64,000 nucleotides of DNA from Paulinella micropora. Its lineage: Eukaryota; Cercozoa; Imbricatea; Euglyphida; Paulinellidae. Made by a program: the position numbers and the translations under genes. The notes under the pieces are model-generated. The model was not told the DNA's origin, ran no database searches, and saw only the letters and a list, made by a program, of their open reading frames with translations. Shown here piece after piece: positions 31,151-41,000 of the stretch. Within the stretch, counting starts at the first letter, position 1, and every line of letters starts with the position of its first letter. The stretch spans positions 1-64,000 of the forward strand of contig WBZZ01005955.1 of assembly GCA_019918135.1 (NCBI GenBank), in the 5' to 3' direction.

Positions 31151-31501
31151 GGGCCGGGCGGAGCAGACCCCCTTGCCACCGCCCGGTCGTGGTACCAGGC
31201 TAGCTACACTCACTCGCCTCCGTACGGGCCCGTAGCCCACGGGCTGCCGGGCGGGGAGGGAGGGGGCGGCCACGGCGTGCCCCCGGTGGCCGGGAGTGGG
31301 CAAGGGGGCGGCGGCGCCCTCCCCACGCACAGTCTGCGGCCTGCCCACGGGCCCGCCCACGGGCCTGCCCACGGGCCTGCCCGCGGGCGTGCGGCTGGGG
31401 GCGTGCGGCAGGGGCGTGCCGCTCCTTCCCCGCGCTCCGCGGGCAGACACTGGCCGGCGTGTGTTCTGGCAGACACGGCAAAAAGCCAGTGCAGCCTGTC
31501 C

Positions 31502-32323
31502 ATGCCCCGGCACGGGCCCGCTGACGAGTACGCCGAGGTCTTCCGTGCTTGGCAGGGCTGTGCCTCGGCCGGCCACTACGTGCTGCGCGAGGTGTTACTG
31601 ACCCTGGACGGCGGACGGGCGCCGGCCGACGCCGGCCTAGCCGTGCTAGGGTCCGAGTACTTCGAACTCCTGCCAGACGCGGACGCCGCCGTGGCCGCCT
31701 GGTGCGAAGCCGAGTACGAGTGTACCCTGCCGGCCTGCTGTGACGTCCGTGACCCCGAGTACCGTAATGAGGCCCGGGCACGGGAGGACGAGCCAGACGA
31801 CGAGGACGACGAACAGGACGAAGAAGATGAACAGGACGAGGACGACGAACAGGACGAACCCGACGAGCCAGACGACGAAGCAGGGGGAGCGGAGACCGAC
31901 GACGACGGGGAGGAGGAGGCCGCGCGCGAACTCGTCGCGCGCCTGCCGTCCTGCCTCAGCCGCTACGACCTCACCGAGGCCCACCGCGGGCACTGCCTGT
32001 GCGGCAAGCCCGTCAACAGCCTGCACGTGGTCCGGCACGTCGGCACGCAGCGAGTCTTCTTTGTGGGCAGCCGCTGCGCGCGCTTGTTCCGGGTGGCACC
32101 CGCTACCCGGACGGGCCGCCCCAAGCGCAAGTGCACGCAGAAGCCCGTGGCGGCGCCGGCCAGGCGCGTGCGGGCCCGTCGCAGCGCACGGCCGGCGCCC
32201 GCCGCCGCCCGACCGGCAGCCCTGGCCGGCGGTGCACCGGACACCGCGCCAGACTTTGCGCGCCGCGTGCTGCTCGAGGTGGGGCTGGCCTTGGTCGGGC
32301 TCGCCCAACGCGCCGCGACCTGA
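31502..32323 (+). CDS. Acidic protein with CxCG zinc-type domain
   Basis: ATG 31502 chosen because upstream codons are Gly/Pro/Ala-rich and look untranslated. The 273-residue product has an alpha/beta N-terminal part (YVLREVLLTLDGGRAPADAG), a 60-residue Asp/Glu run (residues about 95-145), then HCLCGKPV followed by VVRHVGTQRVFFVGSRCARLF. The pattern CxCGxP...vxxVGSxCaxxF occurs in uncharacterised proteins of large DNA viruses and phages. The C-terminus is Arg/Ala-rich. AATAAA follows at 32,376. Function unknown; nucleic-acid binding inferred. Confidence 0.6.
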   Translation: MPRHGPADEYAEVFRAWQGCASAGHYVLREVLLTLDGGRAPADAGLAVLGSEYFELLPDADAAVAAWCEAEYECTLPACCDVRDPEYRNEARAREDEPDDEDDEQDEEDEQDEDDEQDEPDEPDDEAGGAETDDDGEEEAARELVARLPSCLSRYDLTEAHRGHCLCGKPVNSLHVVRHVGTQRVFFVGSRCARLFRVAPATRTGRPKRKCTQKPVAAPARRVRARRSARPAPAAARPAALAGGAPDTAPDFARRVLLEVGLALVGLAQRAAT

Positions 32324-32375
32324 CACCGGGGCACGGAACGGAGAGCAGAGACGGGGGCAGAGGGCCCGGCCACAC

Positions 32376-32381
32376 AATAAA
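32376..32381 (+). terminator. Poly(A) signal AATAAA
   Basis: AATAAA 53 bases after the stop of the 31,502 gene, in otherwise GC-rich DNA. Confidence 0.7.
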
Positions 32382-32499
32382 AACTAACAGGTTACGCTTT
32401 TCTTTAGTACTGGGGGGCCCAGGTAGCGGTCACGCGCGGGGCAGAGAGCCCGGGCAGAGAGCCCCCACCACCGGCTACTCTTTTTCGGCCGGGGCCACA

Positions 32500-33750
32500 C
32501 TAGCAGTCACCGCCGTGGTGTGCGGCCGCCCGCTCACGCTCGTGCCAGACGCCCAGGAGGCCGGACCACCGCACGCCGCCGGGCGCCAGGACTAGGGGCC
32601 CCAGCAGGTCGTCCACGACCGACACCGCGGCTTCGGCGTCCTCATCAGCGCAGTAGTCGCTGAGCGAGCCGTCGTCGCCGTCCTCCTGCTGGTAGATGAT
32701 GTTGATCTGACCCGCGGCGTCGGCGATGGCCCAGATGAACACCGAGGACAGGCACACGGCCGGCACGGAGTAGTAGCCAGAGCACGACGGGATCAGCGCG
32801 ATGGGTAGGTACAGCGTCCAGATCCAAACCGCCGTGTACGCGAACAGCTGGACCGCGCGCGAGATTTCCCTGGTCGAGTGGACCGACACCGTGATCACCT
32901 GCTGCTCCAGGCGCTCGACACAGGCCTTGACACGCCAGTTCAGGCCCGCGCGCACGTGTGGCTCCGCGAGGCTGATGCACCCGTACAGCACGGACACGTA
33001 ACTGAGCAGCCAAGAGAATTCGTCCCGGTGCGCGGCGCCCTCGGGGGCCGCCTCGGCCGGGCGCCGCAGCAGGGGCGCTCGCTCTGAGCTCGCGCCCCGC
33101 GCCGAGTTAGGCTCGAGCCCGTAGAATGCCTGCACGGCCGGGGCTACGCGCGCTGGGGAGTACCGGCCCCCGTGGTGCAGGCGGTGCGCGTGGCTGAATT
33201 GGGGGCCCTGGATTTCCCCGGGCAGCCCCGCCTTGAGATGCCGGGCGGTGTGTTGGCTGCAGCCCCGTGCCGAGCGGCCGCGCGCGATGGCTAGGTGCAG
33301 CCGGGGGAGGCAGCGCAGGTGGCACAGCGCGTGCACCACCAGGGCCGTCACCACGTCGCGCTGCCCGACCGCGACGTGCATCCGCTCGCGGTCGAAGGCC
33401 AGCGCCGTCGCTACCACGTTCTGCAACAGAGCCTTGAATTCACGGATGTTTTCGGTCCGTCGGCTCTGGGCGTTGGCGTAGACGGAACTGGTGAAGAAGC
33501 TGACGGCCGTCAGGATGGCAGCCGGCACGTTCTGGTTGATGTTGGGCAGCGTCACGGTGCCCCGGAGCGTGAGCCACGTCAGGACAGCGGTATACACGGC
33601 TATGGTCAGCAGCCGCGCCAGGGACAAGACGAAGGGATTCCAGCGCAGGCCGTACTTCACCTCCCGCCATCCGCCGCGCAGCCACCCGCCGCACTTGTCT
33701 CGCAGCCACTGCCGCTCGGCCGGCGGTGGCCAGCAGCGCGTAGGCGGCAT
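32500..33750 (-). CDS. Multi-pass membrane protein, bestrophin-like
   Basis: ATG 33750 gives 416 residues; the upstream continuation of the frame is Pro/Ala/Arg-rich and unlikely to be coding. Hydrophobic segments: FVLSLARLLTIAVYTAVLTW, VPAAILTAVSFFTSSVYANA, a short one near YVSVLYGCISLAE, and two at the end (LFAYTAVWIWTLYLPIALIP; SVPAVCLSSVFIWAIADAAG). A Trp near the start (RWNP), a Pro in the fourth span (LYLPIAL) and an acidic tail (EDGDDGSLSDYC) recall bestrophin/UPF0187 chloride channels. The resemblance is by eye and unproven; any four-span channel-like protein is possible. It is tail-to-tail with the CxCG gene and head-to-head with the HNH gene. Confidence 0.5.
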   Translation of the reverse strand: MPPTRCWPPPAERQWLRDKCGGWLRGGWREVKYGLRWNPFVLSLARLLTIAVYTAVLTWLTLRGTVTLPNINQNVPAAILTAVSFFTSSVYANAQSRRTENIREFKALLQNVVATALAFDRERMHVAVGQRDVVTALVVHALCHLRCLPRLHLAIARGRSARGCSQHTARHLKAGLPGEIQGPQFSHAHRLHHGGRYSPARVAPAVQAFYGLEPNSARGASSERAPLLRRPAEAAPEGAAHRDEFSWLLSYVSVLYGCISLAEPHVRAGLNWRVKACVERLEQQVITVSVHSTREISRAVQLFAYTAVWIWTLYLPIALIPSCSGYYSVPAVCLSSVFIWAIADAAGQINIIYQQEDGDDGSLSDYCADEDAEAAVSVVDDLLGPLVLAPGGVRWSGLLGVWHERERAAAHHGGDC

Positions 33751-34087
33751 GCGTCGTCCCGGGGAAGGGACCCGGAAAGAAGGCCGGGGGGTGCTTTCAG
33801 AGGCCCGGAAAGCAGGCCGGGGGGGGGCGCTTTCAGAGGCCCGGAAGAGAAGGCCCGGGGGGGGGGGGACTTGCAGAGCCGTGGGCGCACGGAGGAAGGG
33901 GGAGGCGTGGCGGCAAACCGCCGGCCGGGCCGGCCAGGGAAGGGGGGGGAGGCGCCGGGGGGGGGGGAGAAGGGAGGGCGGGCGGGGAGCGCCGGGGGCG
34001 CGTGGGCTGGCGGGGGGGCCAGAACCGGGGCCGGAGCAGAGCGCCTTCCCTCCTTGCCTGGCTCCGCTAGCCCGCCCGCCCTGCCTG
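33751..34087. promoter_or_regulatory. Divergent intergenic region with G runs
   Basis: Head-to-head spacer of 337 bases between the membrane-protein gene and the HNH gene. It holds many runs of 6-10 G on the plus strand (33,787-34,020) and two GGCCCGGAA(A/G) repeats. It must contain both promoters; no TATA box is evident. G-quadruplex formation is possible (inference). Confidence 0.5.
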
Positions 34088-35586
34088 ATGCCCGAGGGCG
34101 CTGCCGACGGAGCGCCCGCGGCCCGCCGCCGCGACGCACCCCCGCACGCGGCCCGCCGCCGGGGAGACCTGTGGGCCATCCCCGACTTCTTGGCGGAGGC
34201 GCGGGGTTGTTCGTTGCCGCACGCACAGCGGCTGTACCGGAAGATCCGCCCCCAGCTGGTGGCCGGCGGCGGGGGGGCGAGCATCCAGAGCCTCCGCTTC
34301 CCGCGCGCGTCCGGCCGGGGGCTGTCGGCCCCCGTGGATTGTGCGACGGTGGCCACCCTCCGTGACGTCCTGGCCTGCCTGCCCCCGCCCAAGCCGAAGC
34401 GGAGCCCCCGCGCTGCTGCTGCCCCGGGGGGCGCCGGTCCCACGTGGCGGGAGGCGGAGCTGGCTAGCCAGGTACGGCGGCGCCGGGGGGGCTACTACTG
34501 CGCGGCCGACGCGGTGTGCGTGGCGGCGGGCCTGGCCCCAAGGGAGGCGGCGCGGCTGTACTGGCTAGTGAAGCAGGCCCACGCCAGCCCCGCCCTGCTG
34601 GCGAGGGCCCGGCCGCTGGCCTTCGCCTGCCAGCCCAGCACCTACGTCGACTGCTACGCCTGGCCGGACCTAGTCCAGTTCCTGCGGCTGGCACTCGCCC
34701 TCACCGCGCCCGCGGCGCCCGGGGGTGCCCCGGCCGCACCGGCGGCCCCGGGCGGGGGGGCGTCGCCCCGGGCGCCGCCGGCGGCGGCGGAGGCGGTGTC
34801 CTCGGGCCGGGCGTCGCCCGGGCGGCCCCGGCGGCCCCGCCGCCAGGAGCGCCCCCGGCGGTAGAAGAGGAGGAGGCGCTGCCGGCGGTGGAGCTGCGCG
34901 CTACCCTACGGGTCCTGCGCGCCAAGTACTCGCCGGCGGAGGTTGAGACCAGGCCCGTGTACCTTGGCTTTATTCCAGACTTGGCGAATATACCTCAGGC
35001 CCTGAGCCGCGCCCAGGCCCGGAGGTGGGTCCTAGCCAACCGCGCCCATGCCAGCCTGCGGGCCTACTTCGACGACCAAGGTCTTCCCCCCTTCCTCTGG
35101 GTGCAGGTGTGTGTGTGCGTGCGCGTGTGTGTGTGTGTGTGTGTGCAGCTCCGCCCCTCCCGGGGGGGGAGAGAGGCAGGGGGGCTATTACCCAGGGGTT
35201 GTGCTGCTAACTATACACCCCCCGGCACTCTCCCGCCCGGGCGCGGCCGGTGCTGTGCAGGCCGGCGGCGCGTCCCCTTCCACCTGGACCACATCGTGCC
35301 CAGCCGTCTCGGGGGCTTCGACCATCCGCGCAACTACGCCATCATGCCCGAGATCTTCAACCAGCGCTTCGGCTCTTGGTTCATGCCAGCCAAAACACAG
35401 TACCTAGGTCCGCTCTTCCCCCCTTCTTTCCTGCCCCGCCCCCCTGTCTCCGACCCACGTCCTGGCTTCCGCGCTGTGTCCTGAGCAGGTTCCGCCGCCA
35501 CTAGACAGGCGCTGCGGTTCGCCGCCTACGTGCGTCAGAAGAGCCTGCAGGAGCTAGACCTGACGGACTTGCCCCTGCTGGCTTAG
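34088..35586 (+). CDS. HNH endonuclease-type protein with three introns
   Basis: Four exons can be defined: 34,088-34,724, 34,865-35,080, 35,261-35,407 and 35,489-35,586, total 365 codons. All three introns are phase 1 with GT...AG ends. The first two domains (about residues 25-110 and 125-210) are related to each other: Asp/Ala-rich helix, HAQRLYRKI or EAARLYWLV, then an F-rich strand and SAPVDCATVATLRDVLACLP or TYVDCYAWPDLVQFLRLAL. This resembles DNA-binding domains of viral and mobile-element proteins (KilA-N/Bro-like; not proven). The third exon carries HLDHIVPSRLGG and NYAIMPEIFNQRFGSW, a clear HNH core. Probably a nuclease acting on DNA. The stop TAG (35,584-35,586) overlaps the stop of the USP gene on the other strand. 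Confidence 0.72.
34725..34864 (+). other. Candidate intron 1 of the HNH gene
   Basis: 140 bases, GTGCCC...GCGGTAG. It removes a Gly/Pro/Ala-rich stretch and the in-frame TAG at 34,862, and restores the frame (phase 1) into the exon that codes for VELRATLRVLRAKY. Confidence 0.55.
35081..35260 (+). other. Candidate intron 2 of the HNH gene
   Basis: 180 bases, GTCTTC...CTGTGCAG, containing a (GT)n run at 35,107-35,146 and a C-rich end. Phase 1; removes low-complexity Cys/Val codons. Confidence 0.65.
35408..35488 (+). other. Candidate intron 3 of the HNH gene
   Basis: 81 bases, GTCCGC...CTGAGCAG, pyrimidine-rich (CTCTTCCCCCCTTCTTTCC). Phase 1; joins the HNH exon to a helical C-terminus (RFAAYVRQKSLQELDLTDLP). 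Confidence 0.65.
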
Positions 35587-36794
35587 CGGGGCCACGCAGG
35601 GGGGGGGACGGTCGTGCTTGTCCCAGCGCGCTCTGCAGGTACAAAGATGAGTGACGACTCCGAGAGGGGTCGCCCCGGCGGCCACAGGTCGGTGAAATAG
35701 GGCATGCCAGCTGTCAACGCGGCGCGGACTCTTTGTGTCCACGCCCGGTGATCGCGCTCGTACTTGGTCCGCTGTGTCGCGTCGCCCATGATAGTCAAGT
35801 GCGTCCGGCTCTGCCGCCGCCTCAGCAGAAACATGACGGGCCTGGGAGGGCGCTGCCCAGGAGCGTTCTGCCAGCCGGCGGTGACCCCCTTCAGTGCTTG
35901 CCAAAGACTGCCGCTGACCGGTCGCTCGCCGCCCAGGCAGTGCCAGCCGCTGTACACACCGTCTCCTCCCCACCCACGCCGGACCACCACGAAGTGTTCC
36001 GGCTTGGTGTGCTCCAGCCTGAAGCACGCCGACTCGAGCCAGAACTCCACCTGCTTAACGGAACCCTCCAGCCGCACCAAGACGTTGGGCAGGGTATTTA
36101 CCAAGTCCAGGGTCAGGTTCCCCAGCTGCGTCTCCAGCAAAAGCCACTCGGGCTGCCGCCCGGTAACTACGTCTCCTTTCTCGTTAGTCAGAAAGAAAAC
36201 CCCCGAGGGGGGGAACGGGAGCGCCTGGTCGAGTACGTACTGTAGCGTGACGGAGTTCGAGGCGGCCGAGGGGGGCGGGGGGGTGCAGTCCAGGATCAAC
36301 AGGGGGCCCTGCCTAGGTGCCTCGCCCTCTGGCCCGGCGCCGAGCAGGCCATAGCGAACACGGGACAGCTCCCCCAGCCAGCGACGGATGTTGCAGTCCC
36401 CGGAGGATGGTGTCGGGGCTAGCGCCAGCTCTAGCAATCTGCCGACACACGCGGCGGCTGAGTCGGTTTCCAACTCGTATATCTGGGGTTGATCTGCTGA
36501 GCAGCCACGGTCCCGGACCCCGAGGGACAGCGCGTCGAACGCCTTAAGGATATCCCGGTGATTGGGCACGTGTAGGATCGCGCCCTGCCGGCCGTAGCTC
36601 CGCTCGACGTACTGCACCGCGACCGGCTTTTTTGGACCTTTCAGGAGCTCGACACAGCGCACCAAACAGCAAGCCAAGCAGCCGCTATCCGGGCACTGCC
36701 CCTGTCCGGCCGGCAGGGGGCACAACAAGGCGGCCAGGAACTGGAGCGCGGAATTAAAAAAGCAATTCGTGAACTTTTGCTCCAGCAGCCCCGG
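35583..36794 (-). CDS. USP-type ubiquitin carboxyl-terminal hydrolase domain
   Basis: Cys box PGLLEQKFTNCFFNSALQFL (catalytic Cys codon near 36,764) lines up with the PGLxNxGNTCFxNSxLQxL motif of USP deubiquitinases, though the usual Gly-Asn is replaced. A CPDSGCLACCL patch follows, and near 35,950-36,010 the His box reads KPEHFVVVRRGWGGDGVYSG, with a final strand PRPVMFLLRRR as in USPs. The frame is open upstream to about 36,998 but has no ATG, so the domain is probably joined by splicing to the N-terminal frame on its right (candidate intron 36,795-36,993, GTCAGT...CGCCAG). Removal of ubiquitin from host or viral proteins is expected from the family; target unknown. Confidence 0.7.
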   Translation of the reverse strand, partial: PGLLEQKFTNCFFNSALQFLAALLCPLPAGQGQCPDSGCLACCLVRCVELLKGPKKPVAVQYVERSYGRQGAILHVPNHRDILKAFDALSLGVRDRGCSADQPQIYELETDSAAACVGRLLELALAPTPSSGDCNIRRWLGELSRVRYGLLGAGPEGEAPRQGPLLILDCTPPPPSAASNSVTLQYVLDQALPFPPSGVFFLTNEKGDVVTGRQPEWLLLETQLGNLTLDLVNTLPNVLVRLEGSVKQVEFWLESACFRLEHTKPEHFVVVRRGWGGDGVYSGWHCLGGERPVSGSLWQALKGVTAGWQNAPGQRPPRPVMFLLRRRQSRTHLTIMGDATQRTKYERDHRAWTQRVRAALTAGMPYFTDLWPPGRPLSESSLIFVPAERAGTSTTVPPPAWPR

Positions 36795-36993
36795 CTGGCG
36801 CGGATTCCGCCGGGCTTGGGCGTCGCGGAGGGGGCCTTCGCTCAGCACCGCTCCCAGCCGACCCCCGCCCAGCTCCAGTTCCCTGCTCCGGTACAGCAGC
36901 CCCGGCAGCCCCCGCCTCAGGGAGTTGGGCGGGACAAGCAACGGGCCTTTGCCAGGCTCTGGGGCCAGGCTCCGCAAAACCTCGTCTACTGAC

Positions 36994-37788
36994 CATGGCC
37001 TCCCTTAGTTGGCGGGGCAGCAAATAGTCATCGAGCAGCAGCAGCTCGCCCGTGGCGATGGCCAGGAATCCCAAAAACTCTTCAGTGCCGGCCGCCGCCG
37101 TCGTGTGCCCCTCCTCCAGCCCCTTGAACTGCATCCATGGCCTCCAGCGCTTGCTCGCGCTTAGCCTGGACAGCACTTGCGCGCGTAGTGCTAACAGTCT
37201 GTCGCGCCCGGCACTGGCGACGCCTTGTAGCGCCTGGAGTACCTGGCTCTCCTTGCCAGCTAGAGTGTCCAGCACTTGCAGTACGTAGCGCAGCTCCGGC
37301 CCCACGACTAGCTGCCAGCACCGGTCGTCCCGTACACTTTGGGAGATCTCGGCGAGGGCGTTGCTGGGGAGGGGCTCGTCGAACAGCAACGCCACGACCG
37401 CCTGCAGCCACCAGCGCCGGACCAGCGGGCTCCGCCGGCCGGGCCAGAGCCCCTGGCGCAGGCGGGCGAAAACCGGCCCCCTCTCCGCGGGGAGCGGTAG
37501 TTCCGGCCCGGCCGGGCCACCCCCCGCCAGGAGGCGAGCCAGCAGGCCGAAGGGTGCGGGCAGGCCGGCCAGCCGGGCCAGCTCCTGCCAGGCAGCGGAG
37601 TCCGGGGTGCCGGCCCGCCGGGCCGGGGGCGGGCCGAGCGGCCGCAGGCCCGCTAGCTGCAGGTACAGCAGCCAAGCGCCGCGGTAGCCGCTGCCGGCGT
37701 GGGCCACCCGCGGGTCCGTGAGTACCCGGTGGACTAGCTGGACGGCGGAGAAGGTCGCTGCTACCCGGTCGGGGGCCGTGCCGTCCAT
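36994..37788 (-). CDS. N-terminal part of the USP gene (helical, unknown)
   Basis: ATG 37788 opens an alpha-helical frame rich in Leu and Arg (SPLVRRWWLQAVVALLFDEP; GFLAIATGELLLLDDYLLPR). Beyond 36,994 (ATG|GTCAGT, a good donor) the frame turns Gly/Pro/Ala-rich, while the other frame becomes coding. One gene of about 668 codons running 37,788 to 35,583 is the simplest reading; two separate genes remain possible. No family recognised for this part. Confidence 0.5.
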
Positions 37789-38065
37789 CTTGGCTACAGC
37801 TCGTGCCTGCTGGACACTGGCCTCCCACTTTGTCTGGCCTCCGGAGTTAGCAACCTACCTTCTCCCCCTTCTTTTACCCCCCGCCCCCGCCCCCGTCAGT
37901 GCCTCTCTGCCAGCGCCTTTCCCTCCTCCCCCGCGGGGCACCCCGCTGTCGGGACGGGGGGGGCACATGCCTCTCCCCCTCGCGCGGTACCCTCCCCAGC
38001 TTGAGAACCGAGGTTCCCTACCTCCCAAACACTTCTGTGGTGTCAGGCCCCCCGCTGGCGGGGGT
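37789..38065. promoter_or_regulatory. Divergent intergenic region
   Basis: 277 bases between head-to-head genes. C-rich on the plus strand (CCCCCTTCTTTTACCCCCCG) with a G run at 37,958-37,965. It should hold promoters for the USP gene and the 1,452-residue gene; no TATA box seen. Confidence 0.45.
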
Positions 38066-41000
38066 ATGGAGCGGCACCAAGAGGCGTCCCGGACCGGACT
38101 GGCGGACGGGGAGGGGGATCTGTGGTGTTACGTCTTAGGCCAGACTCCAGGGCAGGCTTTTGCGTTTTACCAAACGAGTGAGCATGACCCGGAGGTGGCA
38201 GCTACTGTGCGCAGGCAGGACGTGCCTCGTCGGTTGCGGAGCTTGGCCGCCCTGGCTCTCGGCCCCATCAGCGAGGATGCCTGGCGCCGGTACCCGCGTG
38301 GCACCGGTAGGCCGGGACCAGTGGCTGCCCCGCTGTGGGTGCGGCTGCTCCTGGACGCCAGGTACCTGCGCTGCCTGGGGCTGGGCTACCGGCTCGACCT
38401 CAAGACTACGCCGGAAGACACAGGTACGGGCAGCAGCAGCGGCGGGGGCCGGGGGCCGGGCCCCGCGCCAGAGAAACCGCTGGCGGCGGCGCGTGGCGGG
38501 CCGGGGGCCGGTGGGCGGGAGCGCGGGGTGAAGCGCGGGGCACTCCGGCCGGCGGTGGGCGGGTCGGGCGGGAGCGCGGGGTGGAAGCCGCGCGTGGCCC
38601 CCCCGGCGGGACGGCGTCGCCGGGGGGGCGTGGCCGCGGGGGCGGTCAGGCCCCGCGCCGGCGGGGCGGCGGAGCTTGCGTGGCCCTGGTGCGTCCGGCG
38701 GACCTGGCAGGCCTATGAGCTCGCCGTCTCGTTGACCAATGCAGCGGTGTGCGTCGGCGTCGTGGCGGTTGTCGTGATTGTGTACAGGAACTGCCCCGAG
38801 CCCGGCTGGGTGTCCTCCGTGACAACTTACCTCCGGTCACTGACGTCCCCTAGCGAGCCTGCCTACGACCAAGTGCCGCTGTCCTTCGGCAGCCAATCAC
38901 ACTACGGCCCGGGAGAGGAGGCGGTGCGTTCGGCAGGAGGATACCTAGACTTGGCAGGCGAACGAATCGCTAGCAATGCCACCGCCAGTGTGTTGGGCAC
39001 GGCCGTCAGCCTTATTAGCCAGGAGCGGGATCGCGCCTGGCTGGCCGAGTGGCTAGGCAGCCGCCTGTGGAGCCAGGACATACAGGCTGCTCTAGACTAC
39101 CTGGGGGCCAGCGCCGAGCCCGCGGACCAGGCAGTCGCGTTACTCAGGCGCCTGACTGACCTGGTCACCACCGGCTTCCTGTCGCAGTTCGTGCGGCGCA
39201 TACAAGAGCGAGACGTCAGGGTCAACATGGGCGAGCTGCAAGACCTGCACCTCCGATTGCGAAACGGTCTTGAACAGCGCTTGCGAGCACCGTACGGGAG
39301 GGAGACCCCTACCGCTCAACAGCAGCTCGACCTGCACGCAGAGGCCAGGCGAGGGGCGGACGTTGAGCTTGCGCTGTCGCAGGAGCAGGCGGGAGAAGCC
39401 AGTCTGTGCCTTTTCAACCTAGCGCAGCTGGCGCGGCAGTACTGCACTGGTGAAGAAACACACAAGTACTACATGAGGGCGACGATAGAGCGCGCGCAGA
39501 GAGAGACGCGGCTCGGGCGTCCCGAGAACAGCGTGATATGGGCGACCCAGCCTGAGGAGGAGCCCCGGCGGGCGCTACAGGAGGGCGGCCTCCTGGAACA
39601 GTATTGGGGGGGGCTGGGCCTCCCCCTGACTGTCTCACAATTTGCGGCTAGTTCCCTCGCGATACAGGATGCGTACAACCGAGCCCTGTCGCCGCGCAAC
39701 GTGACCGAAACAGACCGTAAAAGCCTGTCGGTACTAGCGGGCCAGGTCGCGGCCTACCTCCGCTACAGCCTAACGTTGAGGAGCTGGTGGGACCGCTCGG
39801 TGCTCCGCTTCGGGCCGCCCAGGCTGTACGGCACGGAGACACCAGATAACCAGCATGAGTGGCACGTCCTGGCAGAGAGCCAGCTCATATACACCAGCCT
39901 CGCCGCCTTTGCACACCACGTGGCCCCTTTGCTAGGGCTCTTTTTCAGCCCCCGGCTAGTGACACCAGACGACGTGAATGACCTCACCCAGTATGCCCCC
40001 AGCGCGGCCGCTGCCCTGCTACGCGCACGGCAAACAGTAGTCGCCTTTCTCGGTGACGAGGCCAGGGCCCCCGCGCTCTTGTCCGACCTGTACGAGGCCG
40101 ACCAGAGGCAGGTAGCCAGAGGCAGCCACCCAGTACACGCTCGCGAGAAGCCGCGGGTGGCCCGGTACCACCAGGAGCTGACCGAGCTGCAGCTGGGCCT
40201 GCCGTACCACTGCAGCACCGTCTGGGCGGCAGCGACGGCACTGGGCACACACCTGCGCAACTTACCACTGATGTACATGCTGTGGGGAGAACACTGCGCG
40301 CCCAGGGCCCCGCCGTCCTTCGGAGAGTACCTCTGGGAAGCGGAAGCAGGGGCCGAAGACTTCTGGCAGGGGCTGGTCGGCTCTGGCCCGGCCCCGGCCC
40401 CGGATGCCGCGCCTGGCCAGGCAGCCAGGGACGCCGCGCCCCCGGCCCCGGACGCCGCGCCGGGCCAGGCAGCCAAAGACCCCAGGCCGAGTCCCGTGGG
40501 GCCGGCCGCCACGCCGGCCGCCCTCCCACTAGCGCAGGGGCGGCCGGCCGGTGCCGCCCTCACCGCCTCGGCCACCCCCCCGCCCAACGCCTCGTGGCGC
40601 GAGTTGCTGATCCGGCTGGGGTCCTTCCGCGGCAGGCTACGCTCGGCGCAGGGCCGGCCCCATCGCACGTTTTCCCGGGAGTGGGACCCGGCCCGCGACT
40701 CCGTCGGCCACTGGCCTGCGCTGCGGGACACGCTGGAGCGGCTGCTGGCGTCGCACCTGTACGAGCGGGAGGTCTGGCCGGAGCACAAGCTGGGGAGTGC
40801 GCGGGCCATCGCCGAGGCCGCGCTGCACCACGAGGTCCTGGGCACGCCGTGCCCCGGGCTGACCGCCTTGGCTGTCGTGCTGTGGGCCGCGCAGGAGGTC
40901 TGGCACACACTACCGGCACCAGCGGGGGAGGAGGCTACCGAGGCCAGCGTCCATGATCTGTTGGGCTTGTTCTGGGAGCGGGTGGAACAGACCACCGCCT

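Noticed and set aside
30681..31781. Long ORFs on both strands at the border of the GC-rich island
   Set aside because: Low-complexity Gly/Pro/Arg translations of degenerate tandem repeats and CpG-rich DNA.
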